A program made the translations under genes and the position numbers. Under the pieces are notes generated by a model that was given only the letters and a program-made list of their open reading frames with translations, searched no databases and had not been told where the DNA came from. A stretch of 64,000 nt of DNA, taken from the NCBI RefSeq assembly GCF_006636215.1, contig NZ_VIFM01000004.1, positions 62,001 to 126,000 of the forward strand. Direction: 5' to 3'. Positions 1 through 28,698 of this stretch are shown in pieces. This DNA is from Myxococcus llanfairpwllgwyngyllgogerychwyrndrobwllllantysiliogogogochensis. GTDB taxonomy: Bacteria; Myxococcota; Myxococcia; Myxococcales; Myxococcaceae. Within the stretch, counting starts at the first letter, position 1. Each line of letters starts with the position of its first letter.

Positions 1-3000
1 AGCTTGAGACCCCCGGGCAGGGCCAGCTCTGGAACCGGCGCGTTCTGCAGGATGAGCAGAACCTGGAACAGCGGCGAGCGGCTGCGGTCGCGCGGCGGCG
101 CCAGGGCTTCCACCAGCTTGTCGAAGGGGATGTCCTGGTGGGCGTAGGCCGCCAGCGTCACCTCGCGCACCCGACCCACGAGTTCGCGGAACGTGGGGTT
201 GCCCGACAGCCGCGTTCGCAGGGCGAGCGTGTTGATGAAGAAGCCGACGATGCTCTCGAGCTCGACGCGGTTGCGCCCGGCGATGGGTGTGCCCACGACG
301 ATGTCGTCCTGCCCCGAGTGACGGGCCAGGACCGATTGGAAGCCCGCGAGCAGGACCATGAAGAGCGTGGCGCCCTCGCGCCGGCCCAGCTCCTTCAGCC
401 CGTCGGTGAGTTCACGAGGGAGGTCCAGCGGATGACTCGCCCCGTCGTATGACGGCGTCGCTGGCCGGGGCCGATCCGTCGGCAGCTCCAGCGCCGGAGG
501 GGCTCCCGCGAGTCGCGTGCGCCAGTGCGCGAGCTCCGCTTCGAGCACGTCGCCTTGGAGCCGCTCCCGCTGCCAGCGGGCGAAGTCCGCATACTGCATG
601 GTGAGCTCGGGCAGGCGGGGCCGCCGCCCGGCCGCGAAGGCCGTGTAGAGCTCCGCCAGCTCACGGATGAGCAGGCCGAGTGACCACGCGTCGAAGATGC
701 TGTGGTGCACCGTGAGCGTGACGACGTGCTCGCGCGCGGCCAGCTTGATGAGTCGGGCGCGCAGGAGCGGTCCCTTCTCCAGGTCGAAGGGCCGGCGTCC
801 CTCTTCCTCCGCGACGCGGCGTGCCTCGTCCGCGCGCGTGTCGTCGGAGCGATCGCGCAGGTCGGTGACGGGTACCTCCAGGTCGAGCCGGCGGGCGATC
901 ACCTGGACGACCTGGTCCCCCTCCTCGACGAAGGTGGTCCTGAGCGCCTCGTGGCGAGCCGCCAGTGCATCGAGGCTCCGCCCCAGGGCGCCCACGTCGA
1001 GGTCACCGTCACACTGGAGCGCCGTGTGGATGTTGTAGACGGACGTGCCCGGCTCCAGGCGCTCCCAGAACCAGAGGCGCTGCTGGGCGAAGGACAGTGG
1101 GGCGCGGGGCGGTGTGGCGCTCGCTGTCGTGGGCGCGGGATCTGGGCGCGTCTCGGGCCCGCTCCGGCTTTGGGTGATCGCCTCCGCGAGGCCGGCGACC
1201 GTCGGGGTCTCGAACAACGTCCGGATCGGCAGCTCGACCCGGTAGGTCTCTCGCAGGCGCGACAGCAACTGCGTCCCGAGCAGCGAGTGCCCACCGAGAT
1301 CGAAGAAGCTGTCGTGGCGGCCCACCGGGGTCACGCCGAGGAGCTCCTGCCACATCGCCGCCAGCTCCTGTTCCAATGCGTCGCGAGGGGCCACGTAGCC
1401 GGTCGCGAGTTGGGGGCGCGCATGCGACGACACCGCGCTCGCCGCGTCCCCACGCGCCGCCACCGGCTGGACCCACGTGGCCAACCGCGCGGAGAGGTCT
1501 CCGGTCGATACGATCCAGCGCGGAACGTCGCCGCGGAGCACGCTCTGGAACGCGGCGACGCCCTCGGCCATCGTGAGCGCCAGCATCCCCTCGTCGAGCG
1601 TCTCCTCGTCGCCCCAGCCATCCCAGTCCACGCTGAGCCAGGGCGTGGACTCGCTCCGGTTCTGGCGGGCAGCGAAGGCGTCCATGAACAGGTTTGCCGC
1701 CGCATAGGCCGCGAACCCGATTCCTCCCAGCACCGCCGCCAGGGAGGATTGCAGCAGCACGAAGTCCAGCGCGCGGCCCCGCAGCGCGCGTTCGAGCGCC
1801 AGGACTCCGCGCACCTTCGCGTCGAATTGCTCCGCATGCCGCGCGTCACCAGGGTCCAGGACCGGGACGTGGGCCCGCTCACCCAGGCTTCCCGCCGAGT
1901 GGATCACCCCGTGGAGGGCTCCGAAGCGCGCCTCGGTTCGCGCGAGGACCTCCGCGACTTCCTCCGGGCGGGAGATGTCCGCGCGGAGCACAAGGACTTC
2001 GCCACCGCGCTGCTCGATGACGAGCAGTTGGCGGATGCGCCGCGACGTTTCGTCGTTCGAGCCATGGGAAGCCAGCCACGCCTCCCACGCTTCGCGCGCG
2101 GGAAACACTGACCTGCCCACGAACACCAACCGCGCCTGGAACGACGTCGCGAGTTCCTCGGCCAGGGCCATGCCGATGCGCCCGAGCCCACCCGTGATGA
2201 GGTAGACACCGCGCTCACGCAGCCGGCCCTGTCCCCCCTCTGGAGGGCGCGCGCGCTCGTAGGTCTCCGCCCAGCGGCGTCCACTCCGGTAGGCGATGAC
2301 CGGCTCGGCCGTTTCCACGCGGAGCTCGTCCACCAGCAGGCGCGTGAGCCGCTCTCCACCCACCTCCGCCGGGGCGACGTCGATTGTGCGCACGCGCAGG
2401 GCAGGGGACAGCTCCTGTGGCAGGACCTTGCACGCCCCCACGAGGAGCGCGCTCGCCGGACACAGGGACTCCTCTCCCGTGACGTCCTGGGCTCCGGCGG
2501 TGACCACGATGAGTTCGACAGCCGCGTCTGTCTTCCGCGTGTGCAGTGCGCTCGCCAGATGGAGCAGGTCGTGGAACCCATTCACCGCCCGGTCCACCGC
2601 GGACGCCTCGTCCAGCGAGGCCCCGGCGACGCTCCCCAGTTGGACGACCCGTTCGGGCCTCCAGCCTTCCGCGTCGAGCTCCGCGAGCAGGCGCGTGTAG
2701 CCCTCAGGCTGTCCCTCGGCCACGGTGAAGCGGCGAGGTCCCTGGCGGCCGTATGCGTCCGTCGTGGCCACCCTCACGACGTCCCCGCCCGTGGCCTCCA
2801 GGCGGTCGGCCAGCGCGGGACCGAGGCGCTCATCGAGCATCACCAGCCAGCGAGTCGCCGCCGTGCCCGGGCCGGGCCGCACCGCGTGCTTCCAGCCCGG
2901 GACGTAGAACCAGTCGGCCAGCGAGCCCTGCTTGCGCACGAGCCCCGGTCCTGTCACCGCTCGCGCATGGGTGAGCCCGGCACCGGCGCGCGGTTCAATC

Positions 3001-5664
3001 CAGTAGCGCTCGCGCTGGAACGGGTAGGTGGGCAGGGGCAGCCGGCGACGGTGCTCCACGGGCTGGAGCCCGTTCAAGTCGAGCGCGGCCCCGGCGAGCC
3101 ACAGCTGGCCCACCGTCTCCAACAGTCGCGTCCGGTCGGAGACCGACTCGCGCGGGTGCCGCAGGGTGGACAGGATGGTGCTCGGCCCTGACGACCGTGC
3201 CGCCTGCCTCACCAGCGCGCCGAGCGTCGTGCCAGGACCGACCTCCAGGAACACGTTCGCCGTGTCCTCGAGCAGCAGCTTCGCTCCGTCGGCGAAGCGC
3301 ACGGCCTGGCGCAGGTGCTCCACCCAGTAGCCCGGGTCCGTGGCCTCCTTCTCGGTGATCCAGGTGCCGGTCAGGTTGGAGACGTAGGGACGGCGAGGCC
3401 GCGACAGCCGCACACCACGGACCTTCGCGGCGAAGGCCTCCAGGATGGGGTCCATCATCGCCGAGTGGAAGGCGTGCGACGTGTGCAGCCGGCGGAACTC
3501 GACCTTCCGCCGGGAGAGCACCGCCTCCAGCGCCTCCACCATCTCCGTGGGGCCCGAGGCCACGCAGAGCGCGGGCCCGTTGACCGCGGCGAGCGACAGC
3601 GCGGGGCCGAGCAGGGGCCGCAGCTCGGCCTCGGGGAGCGCGACCGAGAGCATCGCGCCCGAGGGGAGCGACTGCATGAGCTGGCCGCGCGCCGTCACCA
3701 ACGCGAGCGCGTCGTCGAGCGTCAGCACTCCCGCGATGCACGCGGCGACGTACTCGCCAATGCTGTGACCGAGCATCGCCTGCGGCGTCACGCCCAGCGA
3801 CATCCATAGCTTCGCCAGGGCGTACTCGATGACGAAGAGCGCGGGCTGCGTCACCGCCGTCTGGGTGAGCCGCGCCTCCGCGGCCGAGGGGTCCACGTCG
3901 GACGGTGGGAACAGCACCTCGCGCAGGTCGAAGCCGAGCAGGGACTTCAGGCGGGTGCAGCAGTCATCCACATGCTTGCGAAAGACGGGCTCCGACGCGT
4001 GCAGCTCCCGCCCCATGCCCACGTACTGCGCACCCTGGCCAGGGAACAGGAAGACGACAGGGCTCGTGGAGTCCTCCTGGAGGGTGGTCCGCAGGCGCTG
4101 GGGGTCTCTCGCCTCCAGCGCGGCGCGAGCATCCTCCGCGTCACGGCAGACCAGGACACGGCGGTGCGAGAACCGCTGGCGCCCCACCTGCAGCGTGTGC
4201 GCCACCTGGGCGAACTCGGCCTCCGGGTGCTGCGACAGCCAGGTCTGGAGGTTCGAGGTGGCGGCCTCCAGCGCGGGAGCGGTGCGCGCCGACAGCGTGA
4301 GCAACTGCCACGGGCGGCTGGAGGACGTCGAGGAAGGCCTCGCGGGCGCCTCCTCCAGGATGACGTGCGCGTTCGTCCCGCCAATACCGAACGAACTCAC
4401 GCCGGCCCGGCGCGGCGTGCCGTCGCTCTCCCACGGCCGCAGCGTGTCGTTGACGAAGAACGGGCCGCTCGCCAGGTCGAGCTTCGGGTTGGGCTGCTCG
4501 AAGTGGAGGCAGGGCGGCAGCTCCCGGTGCTGGAGGGCGAGGACCGTCTTGATGAGCCCCGCGACGCCAGCTGCGGCATCGAGGTGCCCGATGTTGGTCT
4601 TGACCGAGCCGAGCGCACAGCGCGCCCGCGCACCCTGCGAGAGCCGGGCGCGGAACGCCTTGGTGAGCGCGGTGACCTCGATGGGGTCGCCCAGGGGCGT
4701 GGCCGTCCCGTGGGCCTCCACGTACGTCACGCTCTCCGAGGGGACGCCCGCGATGCCCAGGGCCTCGGAGACGACCGCGGTCTGCCCCTCGACGCTCGGG
4801 GCGGTGTAGCCCAGCCGTGCCTCGCCGTCGTTGTTGACCGCCGAACCACGGATGACCGCGAGGATGGGGTTACCGTCCGCGAGAGCGTCCGCGAGGCGCT
4901 TGAGGACCACGACCCCCGCCCCCGAGCCGCGCACCGTGCCGGCGGCCTTCGCGTCGAAGGTCCTGCAGTGCGCGTCCGGTGAGACGACGCCGCCTTCCTG
5001 GTAGGCGTAACCGGTCCGCTGGGGCAGGGCGATGGACACGCCACCCGCCAGCGCGAGGTCCGACTCGCCCGTCAGCAGGCTCTGACACGCGAGGTGGATC
5101 GCCACGAGCGAGGACGAGCAGGCCGTCTGCACCGCGATGCTCGCGCCGCGCAGCCCCAGCTTGTGGGAGATGCGTGGCGGGAGGAAATCCTTGTCGTTGC
5201 TGATGGTGACCTGGAAGGTCCCCATTCCCTGGAGGACGTCCGGGCGGGAGAGCAGGTTGCTGTAGAGGTACGAAGACGCGCCCGCGCCGCCGAAGACGGA
5301 GATCTGCCCTCGGTATGCCCGGCTCGCGTACCCGGCGCGCTCGAGCGCCTCCCAGCAGCACTCCAGGAAGACGCGGTGCTGCGGATCGAGCACCTCCGCG
5401 TCGCGCGGGCTGAAGTCGAAGAACCCCGCGTCGAAGCGGTCCACGTCTTCGAGCACGAAGCCCGCGCGGACGTAACCGGGCTGGTGGATGCGGGCCGGGT
5501 CGGCGCCGTCGGCCAACAGCTCCTCGTCGGTGAAGACGGTGCGCGCCTCGACGCCACGGCGAAGGTTGTCCCAGAACTGCTCGAGCGTCGCGGCCTGGGG
5601 GAAGCGGCCGGACATGGCGATGATCGCCACGCCCTCCGGAGAAGGCTCGGACCGCTCCATGTCG

Positions 5665-5672
<8 letters not shown>
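1..5672 (-). CDS. hybrid PKS-NRPS, KS-AT-KR-ACP-C (3' end beyond window)
   Basis: Polyketide extension module joined to the start of an NRPS module; the gene runs off the left edge (about 1890 codons visible). Domains: KS (active-site Cys near residue 185 in VQTACSSS), AT (GHSIGEYV near 635; HAFH near 733, the usual malonyl-CoA signature), KR (ITGGLGRIG near 1161, intact Ser, Tyr and Asn in the AAYAAAN segment), ACP (FFDLGGHSLLG near 1463), then a C domain (LSFAQQRLWF near 1525; HHSIFDAWS). There is no DH or ER, so a beta-hydroxy unit is expected. The ATG at 5672 overlaps the NRPS stop in ATGAGTGA, implying translational coupling and direct hand-over from NRPS module 5. Termination domains must lie outside the window. 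Confidence 0.95.
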
Positions 5673-23670
<17,998 letters not shown>

Positions 23671-23807
23671 GATGTTCACGTTTCCAGTGTCTCGGGCACC
23701 TGGCGGGCCAGGCCTGGGCGGGCGGTGCCGAGCACGACGGGTGAAGGCTCGTCCCCCGAGGTCGGAGGACGGGTTTCACTCGTGATGACATGCAAGTGAG
23801 GAACGGC

Positions 23808-23827
23808 CCTCCGGGGACAGCCGGAGG
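23808..23827. terminator. stem-loop between acylase and NRPS genes
   Basis: CCTCCGG, six-base loop, CCGGAGG: a perfect 7-bp GC stem just after the acylase stop codon. It has no U-tract, so it may be a weak terminator, a transcript-stabilising hairpin or chance in GC-rich DNA. Confidence 0.35.
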
Positions 23828-23857
23828 CCCTGTCGAGGCTCTGGAGGTACAGAGGGG

Positions 23858-26320
23858 TTACGGAGCCGACACGGACTGCACCACCAGGGCCGGGTCCCCG
23901 AGGATCTGCTCCTCGGTGAAGCGGATGTCGCGCCACTGCTTCCCGGAGAAGAGCTCCGTCTGGTCCGAGTAGTAGGGCGAGGCGGGATTGGACGACTGGC
24001 CGTAGGTCATCAAGGCCCGCGCCTGCACGCCGGTGTCGGTGAACTCCAGGGCCATGAGGAAGCTGGACCCGGAGGTGATGACGTAGCCGTCCGCCGTCAG
24101 GCCTGTCTCGCCGTTGAGCAGCCTGGCACGCGGGGGCGGCACGTCGATGAGCGTGGACTGGATGGTGCCGTAGTTGACGACGTTCGCCACGCCGTCGCGG
24201 TTATGGCCGCCGTGCATGGGGATGCGCAGGCCGCGGCGCGGCGTGAACTGCACGGTGCCCAGCGGCGCGTCCAGGGCGATGTTCGAGGACGCCAGCAGCG
24301 TCACCGCCTGCGCGAGCTTGACGAGCATCGGGTCCTCACCCTGCGCGGGGGCGGGCGTGAGGGTGCCAGGCGTGGTGAAGGGCGCGTTGACGTCGAAGGC
24401 CGTGTCGAAGAGCGTGCCCTTGTTCAGCAACTGGTTCACCAGATAGGTCCCGATGAACTCGCGCCAGAGCACCGCGCCCACGCTGTCCACGTCGAAGCGG
24501 CCGTTCCAGGCGGCGAGGATGGCGCAGGCCCGGGTGAGGTCCACGCTCCTGCCCTGGTAGGTCGCGGTGGGCGTGGCCTGGCAGCGCTCCACCACTCCGG
24601 GCCGCAGCATCTCCGCCACGAGGCCGCGGTTGCTGAGGATGGCGGCCTGGAGCTCGTCGAGCGTGAATTTCCAATCCGCGCCGGAGGCCCCTTCCGCCGT
24701 CTGCTCGGTCAACATCACCAGGTTCATGCGCGAGCGCGGTTGTTGGCTGCGGCGCGTGGGACCGTGCAGGGGGGACAGGTCCGGCAGGGGCTCCGCCGGA
24801 TTGGTGAGCCAGTAGCTGTCGTTGGCGTTGAAGACGAAGTCACGCCGCGCGAGCTGAGGCACGCGGGCGAAAGGGATGAGTCCCGGGCTGCGTCCGCCGG
24901 GAGTGGCCACCCACTCGTTGACGGAGGTGCTGCCGTCGAGCAGCACGAGGTTGAGGTTGCGCAGGAACAAGGTCGCCTGCGGGTCCGCGCCCGAGCTGGC
25001 CGTGCGCCAGGCGTCGATCGCCGCGCTGCTCAGGTCGGGCGTGGCCGCGGCGTCCGCGTACCAGGTGTTGCCGTCACGGTCCGCCGCCAGGGTGTTGACC
25101 CAGGGGATGCCTTGGATGGTGGCGAAGGCCTCCTTGAACTCCTGGAGGTTGCGCGCCCGGTTCATCGCGTGGAACTGGGCCAGCAGGGTGGAGTTCTCCA
25201 GGTTGGCGTCGCGGTACGTGAAGGCGACCGTGGAGGTCCAGTCCGTGGCGCCGGGGATGGCGAGCATGGGGCCGACGTGGCTGCTGTAGAGCGTGCGCTT
25301 CACGTTGGTGAGCGAGCCCTCCGGCAGGCGCACGAGGATGGTGTGTTCCCGCGCCGTCATCTGCCGCTCCTGCCCGTCATACAGGTAGTGGGTCGGCTTG
25401 CCGGGCACGAGCTTCAGCCGGTACAGCGTCATGCGCTGGCCGGCCGACACCGTGTGCGTCCAGGCGACGTTTTCGTTGAAGCCGATGAGCACCCCTGGCA
25501 CGCCCAGCAGGCTCGCGCCGTAGACGTTCATCACGCCCGGCACGGTGAGGTGGCTCTCCCAGAGCCGCAGCTCGCCCTGCCAGGGGAAGTGGGGGTTGGC
25601 CACGAGCATTCCGCGGCCCCCGCGCGAGCGCTCGGCGCCAATGGCCCAGCCGTTGCTCCCCGTGTCGTGATCGCGCAGCTCCTTGAAGGCCTCCGGCGAC
25701 GGCACGGTGATGCGCATGCCGCCCGTGGTCGTCGGCGGCTGGGCATTGGTGACCGCGGCGACGAACTGGTAGCTGCTCATGAGGAGCGCCAGGCTGACGT
25801 GGTAGGCCATCAGGTCCACGTCGCTGATGGGCCTCACCCACGCGGCGTTGACGCAGCCAGGGGGCAGTCCTGCGGGGCCCACCTCCTCGAGGTAGCGGTT
25901 GTAGCCCGCGACGTAACCCTCGATCATGGACTTCACGTCCGCCGGCAGCCTGGGGAGCGCCTCCCGCGCGCGGCCGTAGACGTCCAGCGCGAGGTAGCCG
26001 AAGTCACTGGCCACGTTGGCATTGCCGGCGCCCGCGCCCAGGAACCGGGCCCGCTCGCTGCGAACCTTGAGGACTTGATCCGCCAGGGCGCAGACGTGCT
26101 CCTGGGCAAAGGCATAGCCCTGGCCGAAGGCCGCGCTGCCCAGGTCCCTGGCGGTGATGTGGGGAATCCCGTGGCGGGTGCGCCGGATCGTGGCCTCGTA
26201 GCCCGGCGCGGCGATCGGGGGCGGCTCCGGGACCGTGTCTTCACCACAGGCGGCCAGGGTGAAGGTCGCGAGGGTCGCGAGAACGCAGCGCAAGAAAGGG
26301 CCGCGAAACGAGTAGTTCAT
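23858..26320 (-). CDS. exported penicillin acylase / PvdQ-type Ntn hydrolase (lipoprotein)
   Basis: Serine Ntn hydrolase of the aculeacin/penicillin acylase family, 820 residues, which removes acyl groups from amides outside the cytoplasm. Seen: an N-terminal hydrophobic signal ending in a lipobox (LAAC, Cys25), so probably an envelope-anchored lipoprotein. The autoproteolytic motif is Gly221-Ser222 in TGSNGWAIG; Ser222 should become the new N-terminal nucleophile after a spacer is removed. Length and layout fit the AAC/PvdQ group. The frame stays open upstream to 26446, but the start at 26320 places the signal peptide at the terminus and follows a plausible promoter at 26370-26397. It lies directly upstream of the FAAL-NRPS, matching the pairing of PvdQ with acylated pyoverdine precursors. 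Deacylation of the lipopeptide is inferred; quorum-signal degradation is the main alternative. Confidence 0.93.
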   Translation of the reverse strand: MNYSFRGPFLRCVLATLATFTLAACGEDTVPEPPPIAAPGYEATIRRTRHGIPHITARDLGSAAFGQGYAFAQEHVCALADQVLKVRSERARFLGAGAGNANVASDFGYLALDVYGRAREALPRLPADVKSMIEGYVAGYNRYLEEVGPAGLPPGCVNAAWVRPISDVDLMAYHVSLALLMSSYQFVAAVTNAQPPTTTGGMRITVPSPEAFKELRDHDTGSNGWAIGAERSRGGRGMLVANPHFPWQGELRLWESHLTVPGVMNVYGASLLGVPGVLIGFNENVAWTHTVSAGQRMTLYRLKLVPGKPTHYLYDGQERQMTAREHTILVRLPEGSLTNVKRTLYSSHVGPMLAIPGATDWTSTVAFTYRDANLENSTLLAQFHAMNRARNLQEFKEAFATIQGIPWVNTLAADRDGNTWYADAAATPDLSSAAIDAWRTASSGADPQATLFLRNLNLVLLDGSTSVNEWVATPGGRSPGLIPFARVPQLARRDFVFNANDSYWLTNPAEPLPDLSPLHGPTRRSQQPRSRMNLVMLTEQTAEGASGADWKFTLDELQAAILSNRGLVAEMLRPGVVERCQATPTATYQGRSVDLTRACAILAAWNGRFDVDSVGAVLWREFIGTYLVNQLLNKGTLFDTAFDVNAPFTTPGTLTPAPAQGEDPMLVKLAQAVTLLASSNIALDAPLGTVQFTPRRGLRIPMHGGHNRDGVANVVNYGTIQSTLIDVPPPRARLLNGETGLTADGYVITSGSSFLMALEFTDTGVQARALMTYGQSSNPASPYYSDQTELFSGKQWRDIRFTEEQILGDPALVVQSVSAP

Positions 26321-26369
26321 GGATGACAAGGGAGACCTGGAAGACCGGTGGTTGAAGTCAGCCATGCAG

Positions 26370-26397
26370 ACTATGGAAACATGGCTCAACTGGTCAA
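26370..26397 (-). promoter_or_regulatory. putative sigma70-type promoter of the acylase gene
   Basis: On the minus strand TTGACC, 16-bp spacer, CATAGT, about 50 bp upstream of the chosen start. Four of six -10 and five of six -35 bases match consensus, and the surrounding DNA is AT-rich for this genome. It supports the start at 26320 over upstream in-frame codons. Confidence 0.4.
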
Positions 26398-26496
26398 ACA
26401 GGCAATATGCTTCCTTCGACCACGAGTCCGTCCGGACCTGAAACACGCGCTCATGTCAAAAGCAGGTGTCCGGACAGCACGTCGCGCGGCGGTGTG

Positions 26497-27654
26497 CTAG
26501 GCCACCCGCGCTTCGTTCCGGGGCCGCGCGTCGTTGGCCTGGGACGCGGGCGCCCAGAGCTCCTCCGGGGGCTCGCCGAAACAGTCCGGCACGACGTGGA
26601 TGCCGTAGACGCACTCGTGGCGGTGGGTGCCCAGCTCGAGCAGCCGCTCGCAGCGCGGTGAATCGAAGTCCACATCGTACAAGGCGGCCGGCCGCTGGCT
26701 GCCCACGAGGAAGCGGTTTCCCCCCAGGGGCGCGAGACCGCGGACGAAGGGTGGATCTCCGGGGATGGCCACCTGCCGCTTCCAGCTTCCATCCACCGCC
26801 TGCTGCACGACCTGGTTGTTGTGGGTGTCGTTGTAGACGAGCGTGTCCCGGTGCCGCAGCAGGTTGTGGTTGGGCCGCAGGATGCCGTCCTGACGGGCGA
26901 CGACGCGCGCGGGCCCCTGGTCTGGCAACAGCACGCCCACCCAGGAGGAGGCCGTGAAGCTCGAGGCCAGGAAGCGCAGGTCGAACGCGCTCGAGGCCCT
27001 CGTCTTTCGCGTCCCGCGCCCCAGCCGCCGCAGGAGCGCGCCGGGAAGGTCCGTCAGCGCCTGGATGCGTCGTGAGAGCCGGGACGGGACGAAGCCGAAG
27101 GACACGAGCAGCCCCTCGGGGCAGCGTGCCACGCCATTCACATGGACGAAGTCGAAGAAGGCGGGGAGCCGGCGAGGGTCCCGGTAATCGTCGCTCAGCG
27201 CTCCGCCGAGCGCGTCCGCCAGCTTCAGCTCCCGGGCCAGCGCGGGGTCCTCCCGCCAGCTCCACGTGCGCAGCACGGCGCCGTCCCAGCCCAGCTTCAT
27301 CACCATGTCCGATGCGCTGGCCGTCACCCAGACACCATCCGGTTCGACCAGGAGGTCATGCACCTGGCCGAGGAGGGGATGGCTCAGCTCGCCCACCTGT
27401 CTCCACTCGCGATTGAAGACGAAGAGGCGATCCGTCACCGCCACCACGAGCCGCTCCCCGTCGCCGCTGATGCCGCGACCGCCCCTGAGCCCTCCGCGCG
27501 GGTTCGGGTCGTACGCGCGAAAGGGACTCTCCGGAATGGGCCAGTCCGCCAGGACGCGCCGCTCCTTCAGGCTGACCAGTCGCACGGAGCCGCTGCGCTC
27601 ACCGGGCTCGGTGATTCGGATGATGCTGCTGACCAGGAGGCGGGTGTCATTCAT
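26497..27654 (-). CDS. beta-propeller-like protein of unknown function
   Basis: A 385-residue protein with repeated beta-strand stretches of the kind seen in NHL/SMP-30/WD-like propellers (for example HDLLVEPDGVWVTAS, VRGLAPLGGNRFLVGS, YGIHVVPD). There is no signal peptide or transmembrane segment, so it is probably cytoplasmic. I do not recognise the family. It is co-oriented with and 176 bp upstream of the acylase, and divergent from a methyltransferase across an AT-rich region. A lactonase-like or protein-binding role is possible, but no catalytic motif is clear. Confidence 0.75.
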   Translation of the reverse strand: MNDTRLLVSSIIRITEPGERSGSVRLVSLKERRVLADWPIPESPFRAYDPNPRGGLRGGRGISGDGERLVVAVTDRLFVFNREWRQVGELSHPLLGQVHDLLVEPDGVWVTASASDMVMKLGWDGAVLRTWSWREDPALARELKLADALGGALSDDYRDPRRLPAFFDFVHVNGVARCPEGLLVSFGFVPSRLSRRIQALTDLPGALLRRLGRGTRKTRASSAFDLRFLASSFTASSWVGVLLPDQGPARVVARQDGILRPNHNLLRHRDTLVYNDTHNNQVVQQAVDGSWKRQVAIPGDPPFVRGLAPLGGNRFLVGSQRPAALYDVDFDSPRCERLLELGTHRHECVYGIHVVPDCFGEPPEELWAPASQANDARPRNEARVA

Positions 27655-27786
27655 GGAAGGAGCTTCATCGAGGCCTGTTTATACATAATCAGGAAATGTT
27701 TACATTCGAGATTAATCACGATTCCTTGACCTCGCGGTATACCGCATGGAACCATCCAAGACACTCGCGGACGCCGGCAGGGTGTC
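27655..27786. promoter_or_regulatory. AT-rich divergent promoter region with palindromes and direct repeats
   Basis: The region separates the propeller-like gene (minus) from the methyltransferase gene (plus) and is much richer in A+T than its surroundings. It contains direct repeats TGTTTATACA (27676) and TGTTTACATT (27697), 21 bp apart (two helical turns), the palindrome GATTAATC, and a perfect 12-bp palindrome GCGGTATACCGC (27734-27745). TTGACC lies just before the last. These look like promoter and operator elements; the regulator is unknown. Confidence 0.5.
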
Positions 27787-28698
27787 GTGAGTGCCCCTCC
27801 CTCTGAAGAAAGGCAGGCCCGCGTGAACCCCGGGGTTGAGCTGTCCCAACAGGTGTCGTCGCTGGCCATGCGCTTCCAGGGCTTCCTGCGGATGGAGCCC
27901 GCGGCCGCGAACGAGGGCATCCTCGCGTGGCTCCGGGAGGTGGAGAGCCTGGGGGCGATGCTGACGAACGGGGCGGCGGCGCGGCTGGGGCCTCATGCCG
28001 CGTCGGTGGACAACCTGCGGAGCTCCGTGCACGCCGCGCTCGCGCGGCTGCTGGACTTCAAGTGGGCCTCCCCGGAGGTCAAGGCGGCGGCGCGCGGGTA
28101 CATGGAGCGCAACCCGGCGCTGCGGCAGGTGGGCCGCTACCGCTTCTCCACGGACTGGATGTCCAAGTGCGAAGCCGAGTGGCGCGAGGTGCTCTCGCCG
28201 TTGATGGGGCAGCCTGGCGCGAGGGTGCTGGAGATTGGCAGCTTCGAGGGGCGCTCCGCCATCTGGCTCCTGGAGAACGTGCTCACGCACCCGACGTCGC
28301 GCATCACCTGCGTGGACCTGTTCGAGGGGAATGCCGCGCGCTTGTTCGACGAGAACATCGCCACGAGCGGCGCGGGGGAGCGCGTGGAGAAGCTTGTGGG
28401 CCTGTCCCATGTCGCCCTGCGCCGGCTTCCTCCCGAGCCCGTGTATGACTTCATCTACGTGGACGGCTCACACGAGACGTACGACGTCCTGGAGGACGCC
28501 GTGCTGTGCTTGCGGCTGCTGAAGCCGGGTGGGGTGATGACCTTCGACGACTACGGCATGGCCGCCGCGCAGCTCGCGGACTTCCAGGACATCTCGCGCC
28601 CGGACCTCGGCATCGACGCGTTCCTCTCCGCCGCGGCCAGGCACCTCCAGGTGGTGCGCAAGGCCTTCCAGGTCACCGTGCGGAAGAACCCGGCCTGA
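27787..28698 (+). CDS. class I SAM-dependent methyltransferase
   Basis: A 303-residue methyltransferase of the Methyltransf_24 kind. Seen: the SAM-binding loop VLEIGSFEGRSAIWLL, the acidic residue ending strand 2 (TCVDLFEG), and the strand-4 signature FIYVDGSHETYDVLEDA. Such enzymes methylate O or N of small molecules and sugars; the substrate cannot be read. GTG start at 27787 after AGGG; a GTG at 27823 after AAAGGCAGG is a credible alternative. The 3' end overlaps the convergent glycosyltransferase gene by 26 bp. The context (glycosyltransferase, carbamoyltransferase, NRPS) suggests a tailoring step. Confidence 0.88.
   Translation: MSAPPSEERQARVNPGVELSQQVSSLAMRFQGFLRMEPAAANEGILAWLREVESLGAMLTNGAAARLGPHAASVDNLRSSVHAALARLLDFKWASPEVKAAARGYMERNPALRQVGRYRFSTDWMSKCEAEWREVLSPLMGQPGARVLEIGSFEGRSAIWLLENVLTHPTSRITCVDLFEGNAARLFDENIATSGAGERVEKLVGLSHVALRRLPPEPVYDFIYVDGSHETYDVLEDAVLCLRLLKPGGVMTFDDYGMAAAQLADFQDISRPDLGIDAFLSAAARHLQVVRKAFQVTVRKNPA

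Noticed and set aside
702-2111. 469-residue plus-strand open frame
   Set aside because: Antisense to the KR-ACP-C part of the hybrid PKS; Arg/Gln/His-rich composition is the mirror of a GC-rich gene.
24203-26326. 707-residue plus-strand open frame
   Set aside because: Antisense to the acylase gene, which has signal peptide, lipobox and nucleophile motif.
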